Part shown: positions 6,035 to 14,286 of the stretch, one piece after another
How the letters are laid out: each line of letters begins with the position of its first letter
Numbering within the stretch: the first letter of the stretch is position 1
Assembly (NCBI GenBank): GCA_021846145.1
Contig: JAJZCJ010000038.1
Location: 1 to 16,917 of the forward strand
Length of the DNA: 16,917 nt
DNA from: Bacillota bacterium
GTDB lineage: Bacteria > Bacillota > Bacilli > Alicyclobacillales > SLC66
Reading direction: 5' to 3'
The notes under the pieces: generated by a model
Databases searched by the model: none
Seen by the model: only the letters and a program-made list of their open reading frames with translations
Told to the model about the DNA's origin: nothing
Program-made: the position numbers and the translations under genes

Positions 6035-7501
6035 ATGCAAAATTTACTGGCCGTGGACTTGGGAGCGTCAAGCGGACGAGTGGTACTGGCGAATTTTAAT
6101 GGTCAAGTCTTGGAGATCAAACAAGTTCATCGCTTTGAAAATCGTCCACTTCGAATTTTTGACCGCATGCATTGGAACATTTATTCAATCTTTGAGGAAG
6201 TAAAGAAAGGCATCATCAAAGCGGCGAGTTCACAAGGAAACATACGGTCGATTGGTATCGACAGTTGGGCGGTAGACTATGGACTGCTTGATGAGAACGG
6301 CCAACTGCTTGGACTTCCGAGGCACTATCGAGATCCACGAAACCTAGCTGCAATGCATAAGGTGATTAATAATTTAGCAGATATTGAACTATTTCAACGT
6401 TCAGGAATCCAGCTTATGCCTATTAATACCTTATTTCAGTTGTACGCAGAACATTTAGAGTTTCCTGATCTTCTATCCCATACACACTCTTTATTGCTTA
6501 TTCCCGATTTACTAAATTATTTTTTAACTGGAGAGATTAGAGCGGAGTTCACAAATGCCACCACCACTCAGTTTTATAATTCACTACAAAGGAATTGGGA
6601 TGTGGAATTGCTTACAAAATTGGGGTTGCCGGTCAATCTGTTGCCTCCTATTGTCCAGCCGGCGACTGTTCTTGGAAGCATTGTGGATCGAGATTTGCTG
6701 GAGTACTCGGCGCTAGAATCGCTTCAAGTTGTGCATACCACTTCGCATGACACAGCTTCTGCAGTGATTGCGGTTCCAAGTGAATCATCAAGTTATGTAT
6801 ATATCAGTTCAGGAACCTGGTCGCTAATAGGAACTGTTGTGGATCAGCCGATCATAAACGACAAATCAAGGATATTTAATTTCACAAACGAGGGTGGATA
6901 TGGGAATTTCAGATTTTTGAAAAACATTATGGGCTTGTGGCTTTTACAAGAAACGCAACGGAATTTTTCGGTTCAAGGCATTTCTTCGGAGACTATCGGA
7001 CTAATCCATGACGCTCAATTGGCTCCTGCCTGTCGTTCGTTTTTTGATCCTGATGACCCGCGTTTATTACAGTCAGGGGATATACCAGGTATCATTCGAC
7101 ACATTTGCTTGGAAACGGGTCAAAGTGTACCGAATGATAGCGGAACACTGGTACGAAGTATTTTTGAATCACTAGCTCTCAAATACAGGTACGTTCTCGA
7201 TCAACTTGAAGAAGTGACGGGTCAGCATTATGAAGTCATTCACATTGTAGGTGGTGGGGCACAGAACAAACTATTATCTCAATTTACCGCCAATGCTACA
7301 AAACGTAAGGTGATATCCGGTCCTGTCGAGGCAAGCGCGATTGGCAATGCACTTGTGCAACTGATCGCATTGGGGGAGATTTCCGAATTAGACCAAATTC
7401 GAAAAATTTTAATGGATTCATTTCAATACGATACGTATTTGCCGGAAGATGAGGATCTATGGGAGACTGCTTTTCGTCAATTCAGTACATTAGTCACATG
7501 A
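6035..7501 (+). CDS. rhaB: L-rhamnulokinase
   Basis: Phosphorylates L-rhamnulose to L-rhamnulose 1-phosphate with ATP in the cytoplasm. The 488-residue FGGY-family kinase has the N-terminal phosphate-binding motif DLGASSGR (8-15), GIDSWAVDYGLL near 74-85, which is characteristic of RhaB, the catalytic aspartate in HDTAS (D239), GTWSLIG (260-266) and the C-terminal adenosine-site segment VGGGAQNKLLSQFTANA. Its length equals the E. coli and Bacillus enzymes. The start ATG has AGGAGGTG at 6017-6024, slightly long spacing; an overlapping ATG at 6012 is in another frame. It has its own promoter about 43 bp upstream and leads the catabolic set rhaB-aldolase/dehydrogenase-isomerase-regulator. All key residues are present and it looks functional. 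Confidence 0.95.
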   Translation: MQNLLAVDLGASSGRVVLANFNGQVLEIKQVHRFENRPLRIFDRMHWNIYSIFEEVKKGIIKAASSQGNIRSIGIDSWAVDYGLLDENGQLLGLPRHYRDPRNLAAMHKVINNLADIELFQRSGIQLMPINTLFQLYAEHLEFPDLLSHTHSLLLIPDLLNYFLTGEIRAEFTNATTTQFYNSLQRNWDVELLTKLGLPVNLLPPIVQPATVLGSIVDRDLLEYSALESLQVVHTTSHDTASAVIAVPSESSSYVYISSGTWSLIGTVVDQPIINDKSRIFNFTNEGGYGNFRFLKNIMGLWLLQETQRNFSVQGISSETIGLIHDAQLAPACRSFFDPDDPRLLQSGDIPGIIRHICLETGQSVPNDSGTLVRSIFESLALKYRYVLDQLEEVTGQHYEVIHIVGGGAQNKLLSQFTANATKRKVISGPVEASAIGNALVQLIALGEISELDQIRKILMDSFQYDTYLPEDEDLWETAFRQFSTLVT

Positions 7502-7538
7502 AGTAATTAATTATAGAGCCAAATGGGAGGAAATATTT

Positions 7539-9584
7539 ATGTCTATATGGGAATCCAATACAGTACTTAAAGAACTCGTGGAACGATCGAATAGATTGGC
7601 CTCTGACCGAAGCGTCGTTAACTGGGGTGGTGGTAATACTTCTGCAAAGACCAAGGCGAAAGATCATATTGGTAGAGAAATTGATGTGTTATGGGTAAAA
7701 GGGAGCGGCTCTGATTTAGCAGAGGCTACCGAAAAAAGTTTTACCGCTTTACGTTTGGATGAAGTTCTCACATTAGCTGGCAGGGATGAGATGACAGATG
7801 AAGAAATGGTGGCTTTTTTAGCGCAGTGCATGTCCGATAACAAGCATCCGCGATCATCCATAGAAACGCTGTTGCACGCATTTCTTCCTTTTAAACACAT
7901 CGACCATACTCACCCGGATAGCATCATTTCAATCTGTTGCAGTGATAATGGCAAACAAGTGGCAAATGAAATTTATGGCGATCGGGCGGTATGGGTTCCA
8001 TACATTCGGCCTGGGTTTGCATTATCGAAGTTAATCGGGGAGACTGTTTCGGCTAACCCACAGTGTGAATTAGTTCTCATGGAAAAGCACGGGCTCATTA
8101 CATGGGGGGATACGTCAGAGGAATGCTATGCGAACTCAATCAAAATCATTAACGAAGCGGCCGATTACATCAATGCCAAAGTGAATGATGCGACATTGTA
8201 CGGTGGATCAAAGTATGCTCCTATGCATGAGGAACGGCGTGAAAACGTTGCTGCAGAAGTATTGCCCGTCATTAGGGGGATTGTATCGGAGTTTCGGCAC
8301 GCGATTTTATCGTATGATGCGGGGGACGATTTTCTTCAATTTGTAAATAGTCACCATGTCGGCCAGTTATCGCAAATCGGCGCGGCCTGCCCGGATCATT
8401 TAGTGCACACAAAACGGACCCCTTTATTCATTGATTGGAACCCAGATACAGATAACACTCAATTGCTTGAAGAGAAGCTAAAGCAAGAACTTGATCGTTA
8501 CAAGAGTCATTATATTGCGTATTACAACCGAAATATTGATATTGATGTCGCGATGCATGATCCGTTTCCAAGAGTGATTCTCATCCCGGGAGTGGGCATA
8601 ATTGGAACGGGAAAAAACAAGAAAATGGCGAATGTCGCGACGGCGCTCTATCGAAGGGCTGTGGCGGTCATGCGGGGAGCCACGACAGTTGGGAACTTTG
8701 TATCGCTGAATGAAAAGGAATCTTTTGATGTGGAGTATTGGCCCCTAGAATTATATAAATTGTCGCTTGCGCCCAAAGAAAGAGAATTGGATCGTAAAGT
8801 GGCCTACATCACTGGTGGAGCAGGAGGGATTGGTAGCGCTACTGCGCGTCGTTTGGCTAGCGAAGGGGCGCATGTCGTACTCGCTGATCTGGCGTACGAG
8901 GCTGCAACTGCGATCGCGCAACAATTGAACCATGATTACGGTGAAGGAACTGCCATTGGTGTTGCGATTGATGTCACAAATGAAGACATGGTGATTGATT
9001 CATTTCAGAAGGCAGTATTATCGTATGGTGGTGTGGATGTTTTTGTTTCCAATGCTGGATTGGCCAGTTCAGCACCATTTACCGAGACTACCTTAAGCGA
9101 TTGGAACCGCAATATGGAAGTGCTCGGGACTGGCTATTTTCTCACCTCACGAGAGGCGATGCGCATTATGGAAAAACAGAGCCGCGGCGGTTCGATCGTG
9201 TTTGTTACCTCAAAAAATGCGATATATGCCGGAAAAGATGCAGCTGCTTACAGTGCGGCCAAAGCAATGGAAAACCATTTGGCGCGCTGTTTGGCAGTAG
9301 AAGGTGGAAGTCATGGAATCCGGGTGAATTCCGTTTTGCCTGATGCAGTATTGCAGGGTTCGAATATATGGAATTCGACATGGCGCGAAGAACGAGCGCG
9401 CTCGTATGGCATTGCGCCTGAGGAGTTAGAGGAACACTATCGTAAACGAACCTTGTTGAATGTGAACATTTCTACCGACGATATTGCGCAAGGGATCCTG
9501 TTCTTTGCTTCCTCGCGTGCTGAGAAAACCACAGGGTGCATATTGACGGTGGATGGCGGTGTGGCTGCGGCATTCCCACGGTGA
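7539..9584 (+). CDS. rhaEW: Bifunctional rhamnulose-1-phosphate aldolase / L-lactaldehyde dehydrogenase
   Basis: A 681-residue fusion of the YuxG (RhaEW) type. The N-terminal class II aldolase/adducin domain (about 1-400) binds zinc through H123 and H125 in DHTHPD and H184 in MEKHG, and cleaves rhamnulose-1-phosphate to DHAP and L-lactaldehyde. The C-terminal short-chain dehydrogenase domain (about 418-681) has the NAD site TGGAGGIG (425-432), NAG (505-507) and the catalytic triad S558, Y571, K575 (YSAAK); in known members it oxidises lactaldehyde to L-lactate. Coupling both steps in one chain limits release of the toxic aldehyde. GGGAGGAAA precedes the ATG at good spacing. It follows the kinase gene by 37 bp. 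No frameshift or missing residue is seen. Confidence 0.95.
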   Translation: MSIWESNTVLKELVERSNRLASDRSVVNWGGGNTSAKTKAKDHIGREIDVLWVKGSGSDLAEATEKSFTALRLDEVLTLAGRDEMTDEEMVAFLAQCMSDNKHPRSSIETLLHAFLPFKHIDHTHPDSIISICCSDNGKQVANEIYGDRAVWVPYIRPGFALSKLIGETVSANPQCELVLMEKHGLITWGDTSEECYANSIKIINEAADYINAKVNDATLYGGSKYAPMHEERRENVAAEVLPVIRGIVSEFRHAILSYDAGDDFLQFVNSHHVGQLSQIGAACPDHLVHTKRTPLFIDWNPDTDNTQLLEEKLKQELDRYKSHYIAYYNRNIDIDVAMHDPFPRVILIPGVGIIGTGKNKKMANVATALYRRAVAVMRGATTVGNFVSLNEKESFDVEYWPLELYKLSLAPKERELDRKVAYITGGAGGIGSATARRLASEGAHVVLADLAYEAATAIAQQLNHDYGEGTAIGVAIDVTNEDMVIDSFQKAVLSYGGVDVFVSNAGLASSAPFTETTLSDWNRNMEVLGTGYFLTSREAMRIMEKQSRGGSIVFVTSKNAIYAGKDAAAYSAAKAMENHLARCLAVEGGSHGIRVNSVLPDAVLQGSNIWNSTWREERARSYGIAPEELEEHYRKRTLLNVNISTDDIAQGILFFASSRAEKTTGCILTVDGGVAAAFPR

Positions 9585-9611
9585 TGAGAAAAGGGTTGAA
9601 GAGAGGGGATT

Positions 9612-10850
9612 TTGGTACAAATGGGAAATCAGAGTGATCGAGCTTATCTGTTGTTCGAGGAACAGCAAGCGGCAAGGGGAATTAATTTAAATGAAGTCAA
9701 GCAGAAAATTAGAGCGCTTGTGATCGAAACACCGTCTTGGGGATATGGGGATTCAGGCACGCGCTTTAAGGTGTTCAAAAAAATGGGAATTCCTCGAAAT
9801 TCTTTTGAAAAAATTGATGATGCTGCTATTGTGCATCGTTTGACCGGCGCTTGTCCCTCTGTCGCAGTTCATATTCCTTGGGATAAAGTGGACGATTTTG
9901 AAAAATTGAAGCTTCACGCTTACGCCAATGAATTAAAAATAGGGGCAGTCAATCCCAATCTGTTCCAAGATGATGAATACATGCTGGGCAGTGTGACGAA
10001 TGTGAACCCTCGAATTCGTCGCAAGGCGACGGATCACCTGCTCGAGTGTGTGAACATCATGAAAATGGTCGACTCAAACATTTTGAGCTTGTGGTTTGCT
10101 GATGGTACGAATTATCCTGGTCAAGGTCATCTTCGCCAAAGAAAACAGTGGATGTATGAGGCTTTAACAGAGACGTATCAAGCGCTGGATTCGAATATGC
10201 GGATGTTGATCGAATACAAATTTTTTGAACCAGGCTTTTATCATACAGACTTGGCGGATTGGGGAATGGCATACAACATGGCGCAGAAACTCGGCTCGCA
10301 AGCCCAGGTACTTGTGGACACAGGGCATCACGCGCCGGGAACCAACGTCGAACACATCGTGTCATACTTGATTGATGAAGAAAAATTGGGTGGATTCCAC
10401 TTTAATAGCCGCAAATATGCTGATGATGATTTGATTGTCGGGGCGATTAACCCCTATGAGTTGTTTCTTATTTTCTATCAAATTCTGGATGCTGCTATCG
10501 ATTCGAATCCGGAAGTTCGTCGTGTCGCGAGTTCAATTTCGTACATGATTGATCAGAGTCACGCCATTGAACCGAAAATTCCCGCGATGATTCGTTCTAT
10601 TCTTAATATACAGGTGCAATACGCAAAAGCGTTGTTGATTGATTTTCATGAAGTGGAAACGTCACAAGCCAAGAATGATGTGCTGGGCGCTGAGGCATCT
10701 GTGAGAAAAGCGTTTGAATTTGATGTGGCTCCGCTTTTGAGTGTGATGAGGGAGGAGCAAGGATTACCTATTGACCCGATTCAGGCTTATTATAGAAGTG
10801 GTTATCAAGAAACGATCAATGCACGCGGCGTAGGGGGCAGTAGTTGGTAG
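9612..10850 (+). CDS. rhaI: L-rhamnose isomerase, Gram-positive/Streptomyces subtype
   Basis: Interconverts L-rhamnose and L-rhamnulose. A 412-residue TIM-barrel enzyme of the RhaI subfamily (TIGR02635-like), distinct from E. coli RhaA. The N-terminal marker IETPSWGYGDSGTRFKVF lies at about 37-54. Likely metal ligands are E201 (LIEYKFFEP), D236 (VDTGHHAPG), H263 (GFHFNSRKYADDD) and one of D271-D273. The start is uncertain: TTG at 9612 lies 5 bp after GAGAGG (9601-9606), while ATG at 9621 is more distant from it; three residues are at stake. It is 27 bp after the aldolase gene and belongs to the same transcript. The order kinase, aldolase, isomerase places the first pathway enzyme last. Confidence 0.94.
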   Translation: MVQMGNQSDRAYLLFEEQQAARGINLNEVKQKIRALVIETPSWGYGDSGTRFKVFKKMGIPRNSFEKIDDAAIVHRLTGACPSVAVHIPWDKVDDFEKLKLHAYANELKIGAVNPNLFQDDEYMLGSVTNVNPRIRRKATDHLLECVNIMKMVDSNILSLWFADGTNYPGQGHLRQRKQWMYEALTETYQALDSNMRMLIEYKFFEPGFYHTDLADWGMAYNMAQKLGSQAQVLVDTGHHAPGTNVEHIVSYLIDEEKLGGFHFNSRKYADDDLIVGAINPYELFLIFYQILDAAIDSNPEVRRVASSISYMIDQSHAIEPKIPAMIRSILNIQVQYAKALLIDFHEVETSQAKNDVLGAEASVRKAFEFDVAPLLSVMREEQGLPIDPIQAYYRSGYQETINARGVGGSSW

Positions 10851-10856
10851 TTGCAT

Positions 10857-10885
10857 AACAAAGAATCGATTTAAAGCAACAAAGA
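10857..10885 (-). promoter_or_regulatory. Second TCTTTGTT pair, ahead of the regulator gene
   Basis: AACAAAGA at 10857-10864 and 10878-10885 is TCTTTGTT on the minus strand, twice, 21 bp apart. This is exactly the octamer and spacing found over the front promoter. It lies in the 66-bp gap before the DeoR-family gene, so it could allow autoregulation or act as a roadblock within the operon. No strong promoter is seen in the gap. Confidence 0.55.
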
Positions 10886-10916
10886 GGTGTGAGCATAACA
10901 ATAGGAGTGTTTTTCC

Positions 10917-11717
10917 ATGATGGCTTTAGAGAGGCAAAGACGAATTGTCGAACTTGTGAATGACCGAGGGAGCATTCGCGTTGCTGAAATTAGTAGGGTT
11001 TTTGATGTGACACCGGAGACGGTCCGAAGAGATTTGGATTTATTGGAGGAAGAAGGGAAACTGCTTCGGAGCCACGGCGGTGCTGTACGTATTGAAGAAG
11101 ATCCCGGGGATATACCTTACTTGGTTCGCGAAGAAACGAACTCGGAAGAGAAAATCGAAGTTGCCAAAAGCGCATTGGAATTTGTGAATCCGGGCGATTC
11201 AATTACACTGGATGCAAGCACGACTGCTTGGTATTTGGCTCGGGTGTTGCCTGATATGCCATTGCGTGTATTGACCAATTCGATTCGTGTTGTGCAAGAA
11301 TTAAGTACAAAAGCAAAGGTTGAAGTAATTGCAACAGGGGGAATTCTACGGGCGACTTCCATGTCTTTTATAGGGCCACTTGCTGAAGAGACGATTGGCA
11401 AGTACCACGTCAACAAAGCTTTTATTTCTTGTAAAGGCGTTCATTTAGATTATGGTGTGAGTGATTCCAATGAATTGCAAGCGATGATCAAACAGCGGAT
11501 GAGCATGATTGCCGATCAGGTTTATTTGCTGGTCGATCATTCGAAGTTTGGGGTAAGAGATTTTGCAAAAGTGATGGATGTAAATGACTTGGAAACCATT
11601 ATTACAGATTCTCGTGTCGATCAAGAGACGATCAAGCCCTTTAAGGATATTAACGTAAAAATTTATTTTGCTCACAATCAGCATGATCCAATGGCTGAAT
11701 TTTTTTCATCCACATAA
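10917..11717 (+). CDS. rhaR: DeoR-family transcriptional regulator of the rhamnose locus
   Basis: A 266-residue DeoR/GlpR-type repressor. Residues 4-57 form the winged helix-turn-helix (RQRRIVELVNDRGSIRVAEI, then VTPETVRRDLDLLEEEGKL and the SHGGAV wing). Residues about 75-235 form the phosphosugar-sensing domain, with DSITLDASTTAWYLA, LTNSIRVVQEL and KAFISCKGVHLDYGVSDSNE as typical segments. The effector is probably a phosphorylated intermediate such as rhamnulose-1-phosphate; that is inferred. ATG at 10917 has AGGAG (10903-10907) upstream; the adjacent ATG at 10920 would also serve. Gene position at the end of the rhamnose set and the paired TCTTTGTT sites at 721-749 and 10857-10885 support local regulation. 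It resembles Bacillus RhaR (YulB) in family and context. Confidence 0.88.
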   Translation: MMALERQRRIVELVNDRGSIRVAEISRVFDVTPETVRRDLDLLEEEGKLLRSHGGAVRIEEDPGDIPYLVREETNSEEKIEVAKSALEFVNPGDSITLDASTTAWYLARVLPDMPLRVLTNSIRVVQELSTKAKVEVIATGGILRATSMSFIGPLAEETIGKYHVNKAFISCKGVHLDYGVSDSNELQAMIKQRMSMIADQVYLLVDHSKFGVRDFAKVMDVNDLETIITDSRVDQETIKPFKDINVKIYFAHNQHDPMAEFFSST

Positions 11718-12101
11718 AAGGCATTTTTCAAAATAAATGTATTTTTATCCTCCATATGTCTCGTCAATAGTTTGTATTCCATGTGATGGAGGCAGTGGTG
11801 AAAATTCTCTCGGTATAGTGTTGAGGTGGATTTTCCACATGGGCAAACCTGCAAGCTCGCCCTGCAGGGTGACTTTCTATGCGCGACTGTGCATACGGTC
11901 AACCATCTCGATTATTACTTCGTGAAAAGTTCTTGGTTGTTGATTTGGAAACGGTCCGGATATACGTAGAGTCGTCCAGCCAAAACATAGCACACCGCAT
12001 ACGTAGTCCGTGTACTGAAATTGCCTGTAGCAGTATAATGGAGTAAATAGGTTGTCGAGTGGCGACTAATTGTGGAATTATATTACTCCTGGAGGTGTTT
12101 T
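11718..12101. other. Gene-poor spacer downstream of rhaR
   Basis: This 384-bp stretch holds little. Just after rhaR a weak AT hairpin (CATTT/AAATG, about 11724-11742) followed by T-rich sequence could end transcription. CCCTGCAGGG (about 11860-11869) is a perfect 10-bp palindrome. TATAAT at 12034-12039 could be the -10 of a promoter for the NimA-like pseudogene, but only a 3/6 -35 (12011-12016) precedes it. A 55-codon open frame is listed separately. Confidence 0.5.
11879..12046 (+). CDS. Possible small ORF, 55 aa, unrecognised
   Basis: ATG at 11879 opens a frame of 55 residues (MRDCAYGQPSRLLLREKF, ending in CSSIME) with AGGGTG at 11866-11871 as a plausible ribosome site 7 bp upstream. I do not recognise the sequence. 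Its end overlaps the TATAAT at 12034. It may be chance or a fragment of a decayed gene, since the surroundings are rich in relics. No membrane segment or motif is visible. Confidence 0.2.
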   Translation: MRDCAYGQPSRLLLREKFLVVDLETVRIYVESSSQNIAHRIRSPCTEIACSSIME

Positions 12102-12495
12102 ATGCTCAATATCACATCCAATGGTATTCGCAAACAGAATATGGCTGTCACCGAAAAAGGAATCATAGAACACCTGTTGTTATCCAGCCGGGTGGGATAT
12201 TTGGGGCTGGTGGATGGGGATGAACCCTATGTTGTTCCATTGAATTATCTATGGTATCAAGATGCTATCTATATACACGGGGCGCAGGCAGGGAGAAAGG
12301 CTACACTCATGGGCAATAGTCCCAAGGTATTATGATACGCCGCTGCCTGCTGGCCATGTTCAATCTTACGTGTCGGGCGCGGGTAGTCATGTGGGGGTGT
12401 ACCGATTGCAAGCAGATAAAATCACCGCCAAACAAAGTGAAGTCGCATTAGCGATGATGTTCTATCCAGGGCGCACCCGAAAATCCGATGTTTGA
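12102..12495 (+). pseudogene. NimA-like (PNPOx split-barrel) gene with internal deletion and frameshift
   Basis: The 5' part, from ATG 12102 with GGAGGTG at 12091-12097, reads SSRVGYLGLVDGDEPYVVPL and then IYIHGAQAGRKATLMGNSPK, the typical N-terminal half of a NimA-type FMN-binding protein. It stops at TGA 12333-12335. The 3' part is in another frame and reads YYDTPLPAGHVQSYV, then HVGVYRLQADKITAK and MMFYPGRTRKSDV to TGA 12493-12495. In intact relatives (about 150-165 residues) a stretch of roughly 40-55 residues lies between NSPKV and YYDTPL. Here the two join at about 12327-12332, so a deletion not divisible by three removed the middle of the barrel. The gene cannot make a normal protein. 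Its last 105 bases recur at the window start. Confidence 0.8.
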
Positions 12496-12524
12496 TGAGT
12501 GCCTTTTTTGAAGGAGGAGGTAAT
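12391..12524 (+). repeat. Direct repeat, right copy
   Basis: Identical to 1-127 over 12391-12517 and similar to 12524 with one mismatch (12518). Includes the 3' end of the NimA-like pseudogene and the Shine-Dalgarno site of the next small gene. The bases just left of 12391 cannot be compared because the window starts there. Confidence 0.95.
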
Positions 12525-12528
12525 CGTC

Positions 12529-12819
12529 GTGGCAAAGAAAAACATACCAAGTCAAGTATCCGCACTAGATCGTCGAGATCGTTCGATCAAGTATGAATAC
12601 GTAGACGATGAAGTGGCTGATATTCGCGAGCATTACTACGCGAGTAAACGCAAAGAAGCGGAAGCATTGCAAGAACCGAAAAAGTCCACACGTGAAGAAA
12701 AATTAGCGGTTACAGGTGCAGGTGACACCAGAAAACGGCGTACCACAACGAGTGGGCTGAATGCCAGCGAAGCACGAAAAGCGCTAGCGAAAGAAATTAA
12801 ACGCGGCATGAAGAAATAG
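12529..12819 (+). CDS. Small charged protein of unknown function
   Basis: GTG at 12529 with an ideal site AAGGAGGAGG (12511-12520) opens a 96-residue, highly charged soluble protein: MAKKNIPSQVSALDRRDRSI, then KYEYVDDEVADIREHYYASK, a middle rich in K, E and T, and an ARKALAKEIKRGMKK end. No membrane segment, signal peptide or cysteine is seen. The C-terminal 20 residues look helical and basic. I do not recognise the family. It follows the NimA-like gene by 33 bp, and its ribosome site is retained in the left repeat copy, where the gene itself is gone. A start further upstream (12499) is not supported by a ribosome site. It is probably a real gene because of the site and biased composition. 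Confidence 0.6.
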   Translation: MAKKNIPSQVSALDRRDRSIKYEYVDDEVADIREHYYASKRKEAEALQEPKKSTREEKLAVTGAGDTRKRRTTTSGLNASEARKALAKEIKRGMKK

Positions 12820-12848
12820 CAGAACTAGTTCGTCATGCGCTGATGGCA

Positions 12849-13253
12849 CTAGGCAATCAGCGAGGAATTCCTGTGGCGAAAATTGGATGTGCTACATCGA
12901 ACGCACACAGTCCCGAAGGTTGCAGCAGGAACCCCTGTGATTCCTAGACTGGCTGTGACTTTTATCCATTCCCCTTCATATAATCCGTGATAATCTCCGA
13001 GCACCGCTTGGGCATGTTTTCCTATTGCGTTTTTCAGTAAAGTGGAGCAAATAGATGCCGCTGAAATGTTGAAATCAATAATAGTGTAATTCTTGTCAAG
13101 TATGATGATTCCGTCATTGGGAGACTCAAAAACCACATCTTTCGCCAGCTTCACATGCGCATAGCCAATACTTGGATAAGTATAACCCATATTGTTGTAT
13201 GTAGCTTGATTTTTAGCCGTGTAGTTCAAAATAACTATGTGTGTACAGTTCAA
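12849..13253 (-). pseudogene. PAS-domain sensor relic
   Basis: The minus-strand frame contains IGYAHVKLAKDVVFESPNDG, then IIILDKNYTIIDFNISAASI. This resembles the junction between an N-terminal 7TM sensor region and a PAS domain as found in Bacillota histidine kinases and diguanylate cyclases ('ARDxVxESMxDGVIVLDxxxRIVDxN'). There are no hydrophobic membrane segments before it and no kinase or GGDEF catalytic motif after it. The later segment WIKVTASLGITG is reminiscent of the end of a GGDEF domain, which would mean a large internal deletion, but this is weak. The frame begins with TTG and no ribosome site. It is taken as the remains of a sensor gene. Confidence 0.45.
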
Positions 13254-13298
13254 TAGAACCTATCAATTACGGTATATTCACCATAGAATAAATACAAA

Positions 13299-13373
13299 AT
13301 CAACAATAAATATTAAGCATTAATATTAATATGAGTGAATAGTGGGAATGATTTGTTAATGTTTATTGTTGAT
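13299..13373. repeat. Long inverted repeat upstream of the MCP genes
   Basis: ATCAACAATAAATATTAA (13299-13316) is the inverse complement of TTAATGTTTATTGTTGAT (13356-13373) except for one base. The arms are separated by 39 bp that contain the perfect palindrome ATTAATATTAAT (13319-13330). It lies 46 bp before the soluble MCP gene, in an AT-rich leader, so it may be a regulator-binding region. No confident sigma-A or sigma-D promoter could be placed. Confidence 0.6.
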
Positions 13374-13419
13374 GAGAATTTTTCACATGCTGGTTTTATA
13401 AGGTAGGGGATGAATACCA

Positions 13420-14274
13420 ATGAATACATTAGATTGTGCGTTAGCGTTGGCTCCGATTATGCTTCCGATGTTTCAACTTTCAGAGACGACATGTTTTGTG
13501 GTTTGTGATACAGAAAAGGTGATTTTCTCTGGCTTTGCGCAGGAATTTGATTTAGGAATTCGCGAGGGGGAACCGATCAACCCCAATTGGGTGGTGGCCG
13601 AAGCCATGAAGAGTAGAAAGTGTATCAAGCACGAAGTGGATTTGGCACATTCTACTTTAGGAAAAGGATATGTCGGATTTGCCAGTGCCCTTTTTGATAA
13701 TGATGGCAAAGTGATGGGCGGGATGGCTTGGTATATTACGACGCGCACCGCAGAAGTCCAAAGAGAGTTGGATCGAATGACGCAGATTGTCAAAAATGTA
13801 GAAATGGTATCCATCAGTCTAGCACAGGCAGCTGAGGCACTTTCGCATCGTACAGAATCCCAAGTGCAAGTGTCGGCACAAATTTTTGAACAAGCCAAAT
13901 CAATGGAAGAGGCAAGAAATCTCATCATGATGGTCTCCTCTCAGACTCAGTTACTGGGCATTAACGCAGCCATTGAAGCGGCACATTCGGGAGAGTTTGG
14001 CCGAGGATTTGGCGTGGTAGCAGATGAGATTAGACATTTGGCCGATGAAGTCAAACACTCTGCAAAAGGGATTGCCACGCAAATTCAAGGACTTCAGGAA
14101 TCGGCACGAGAAGTGGAAAAGGGAGCAGAAAACAATTCGGGCTTATCTGAGGAATTATCGGCTAACATTGAAGAATTGTCGGCCACAATGACAGAAGTTC
14201 GGGGGATTGTGGAAAACATCCATGCCTTAAATCATTTGCGCGACAGGCACAAAAAAGGATGCATGGGGCTATAG
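13420..14274 (+). CDS. Soluble methyl-accepting chemotaxis-type protein
   Basis: A cytoplasmic receptor-like protein of 284 residues without any transmembrane segment. Residues 1 to about 115 form a compact PAS/GAF-like sensing domain ([36 protein letters not shown]) of the kind seen in small soluble MCPs of Bacillota; its ligand is unknown. From about 120 a coiled-coil signalling hairpin follows, with the tip [20 protein letters not shown] near 178-197 and then [17 protein letters not shown]. The usual QTN at the tip is QTQ here and LAL is LGI. The C-terminal helix is short and ends in a basic tail. ATG at 13420 follows AAGGTAGGGG (13400-13409). It is 12 bp from the membrane MCP gene, so the two are probably co-expressed and may form mixed arrays that signal to CheA/CheW encoded elsewhere. 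Confidence 0.85.
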   Translation: MNTLDCALALAPIMLPMFQLSETTCFVVCDTEKVIFSGFAQEFDLGIREGEPINPNWVVAEAMKSRKCIKHEVDLAHSTLGKGYVGFASALFDNDGKVMGGMAWYITTRTAEVQRELDRMTQIVKNVEMVSISLAQAAEALSHRTESQVQVSAQIFEQAKSMEEARNLIMMVSSQTQLLGINAAIEAAHSGEFGRGFGVVADEIRHLADEVKHSAKGIATQIQGLQESAREVEKGAENNSGLSEELSANIEELSATMTEVRGIVENIHALNHLRDRHKKGCMGL

Positions 14275-14286
14275 GGGGATGTAAGG

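Noticed and set aside
839..11717. Rhamnose locus as a composite transposon bracketed by direct repeats
   Set aside because: The repeat is part of a coding gene end and not an IS, no transposase flanks the right side, and the exact 127-bp match suggests an assembly effect.
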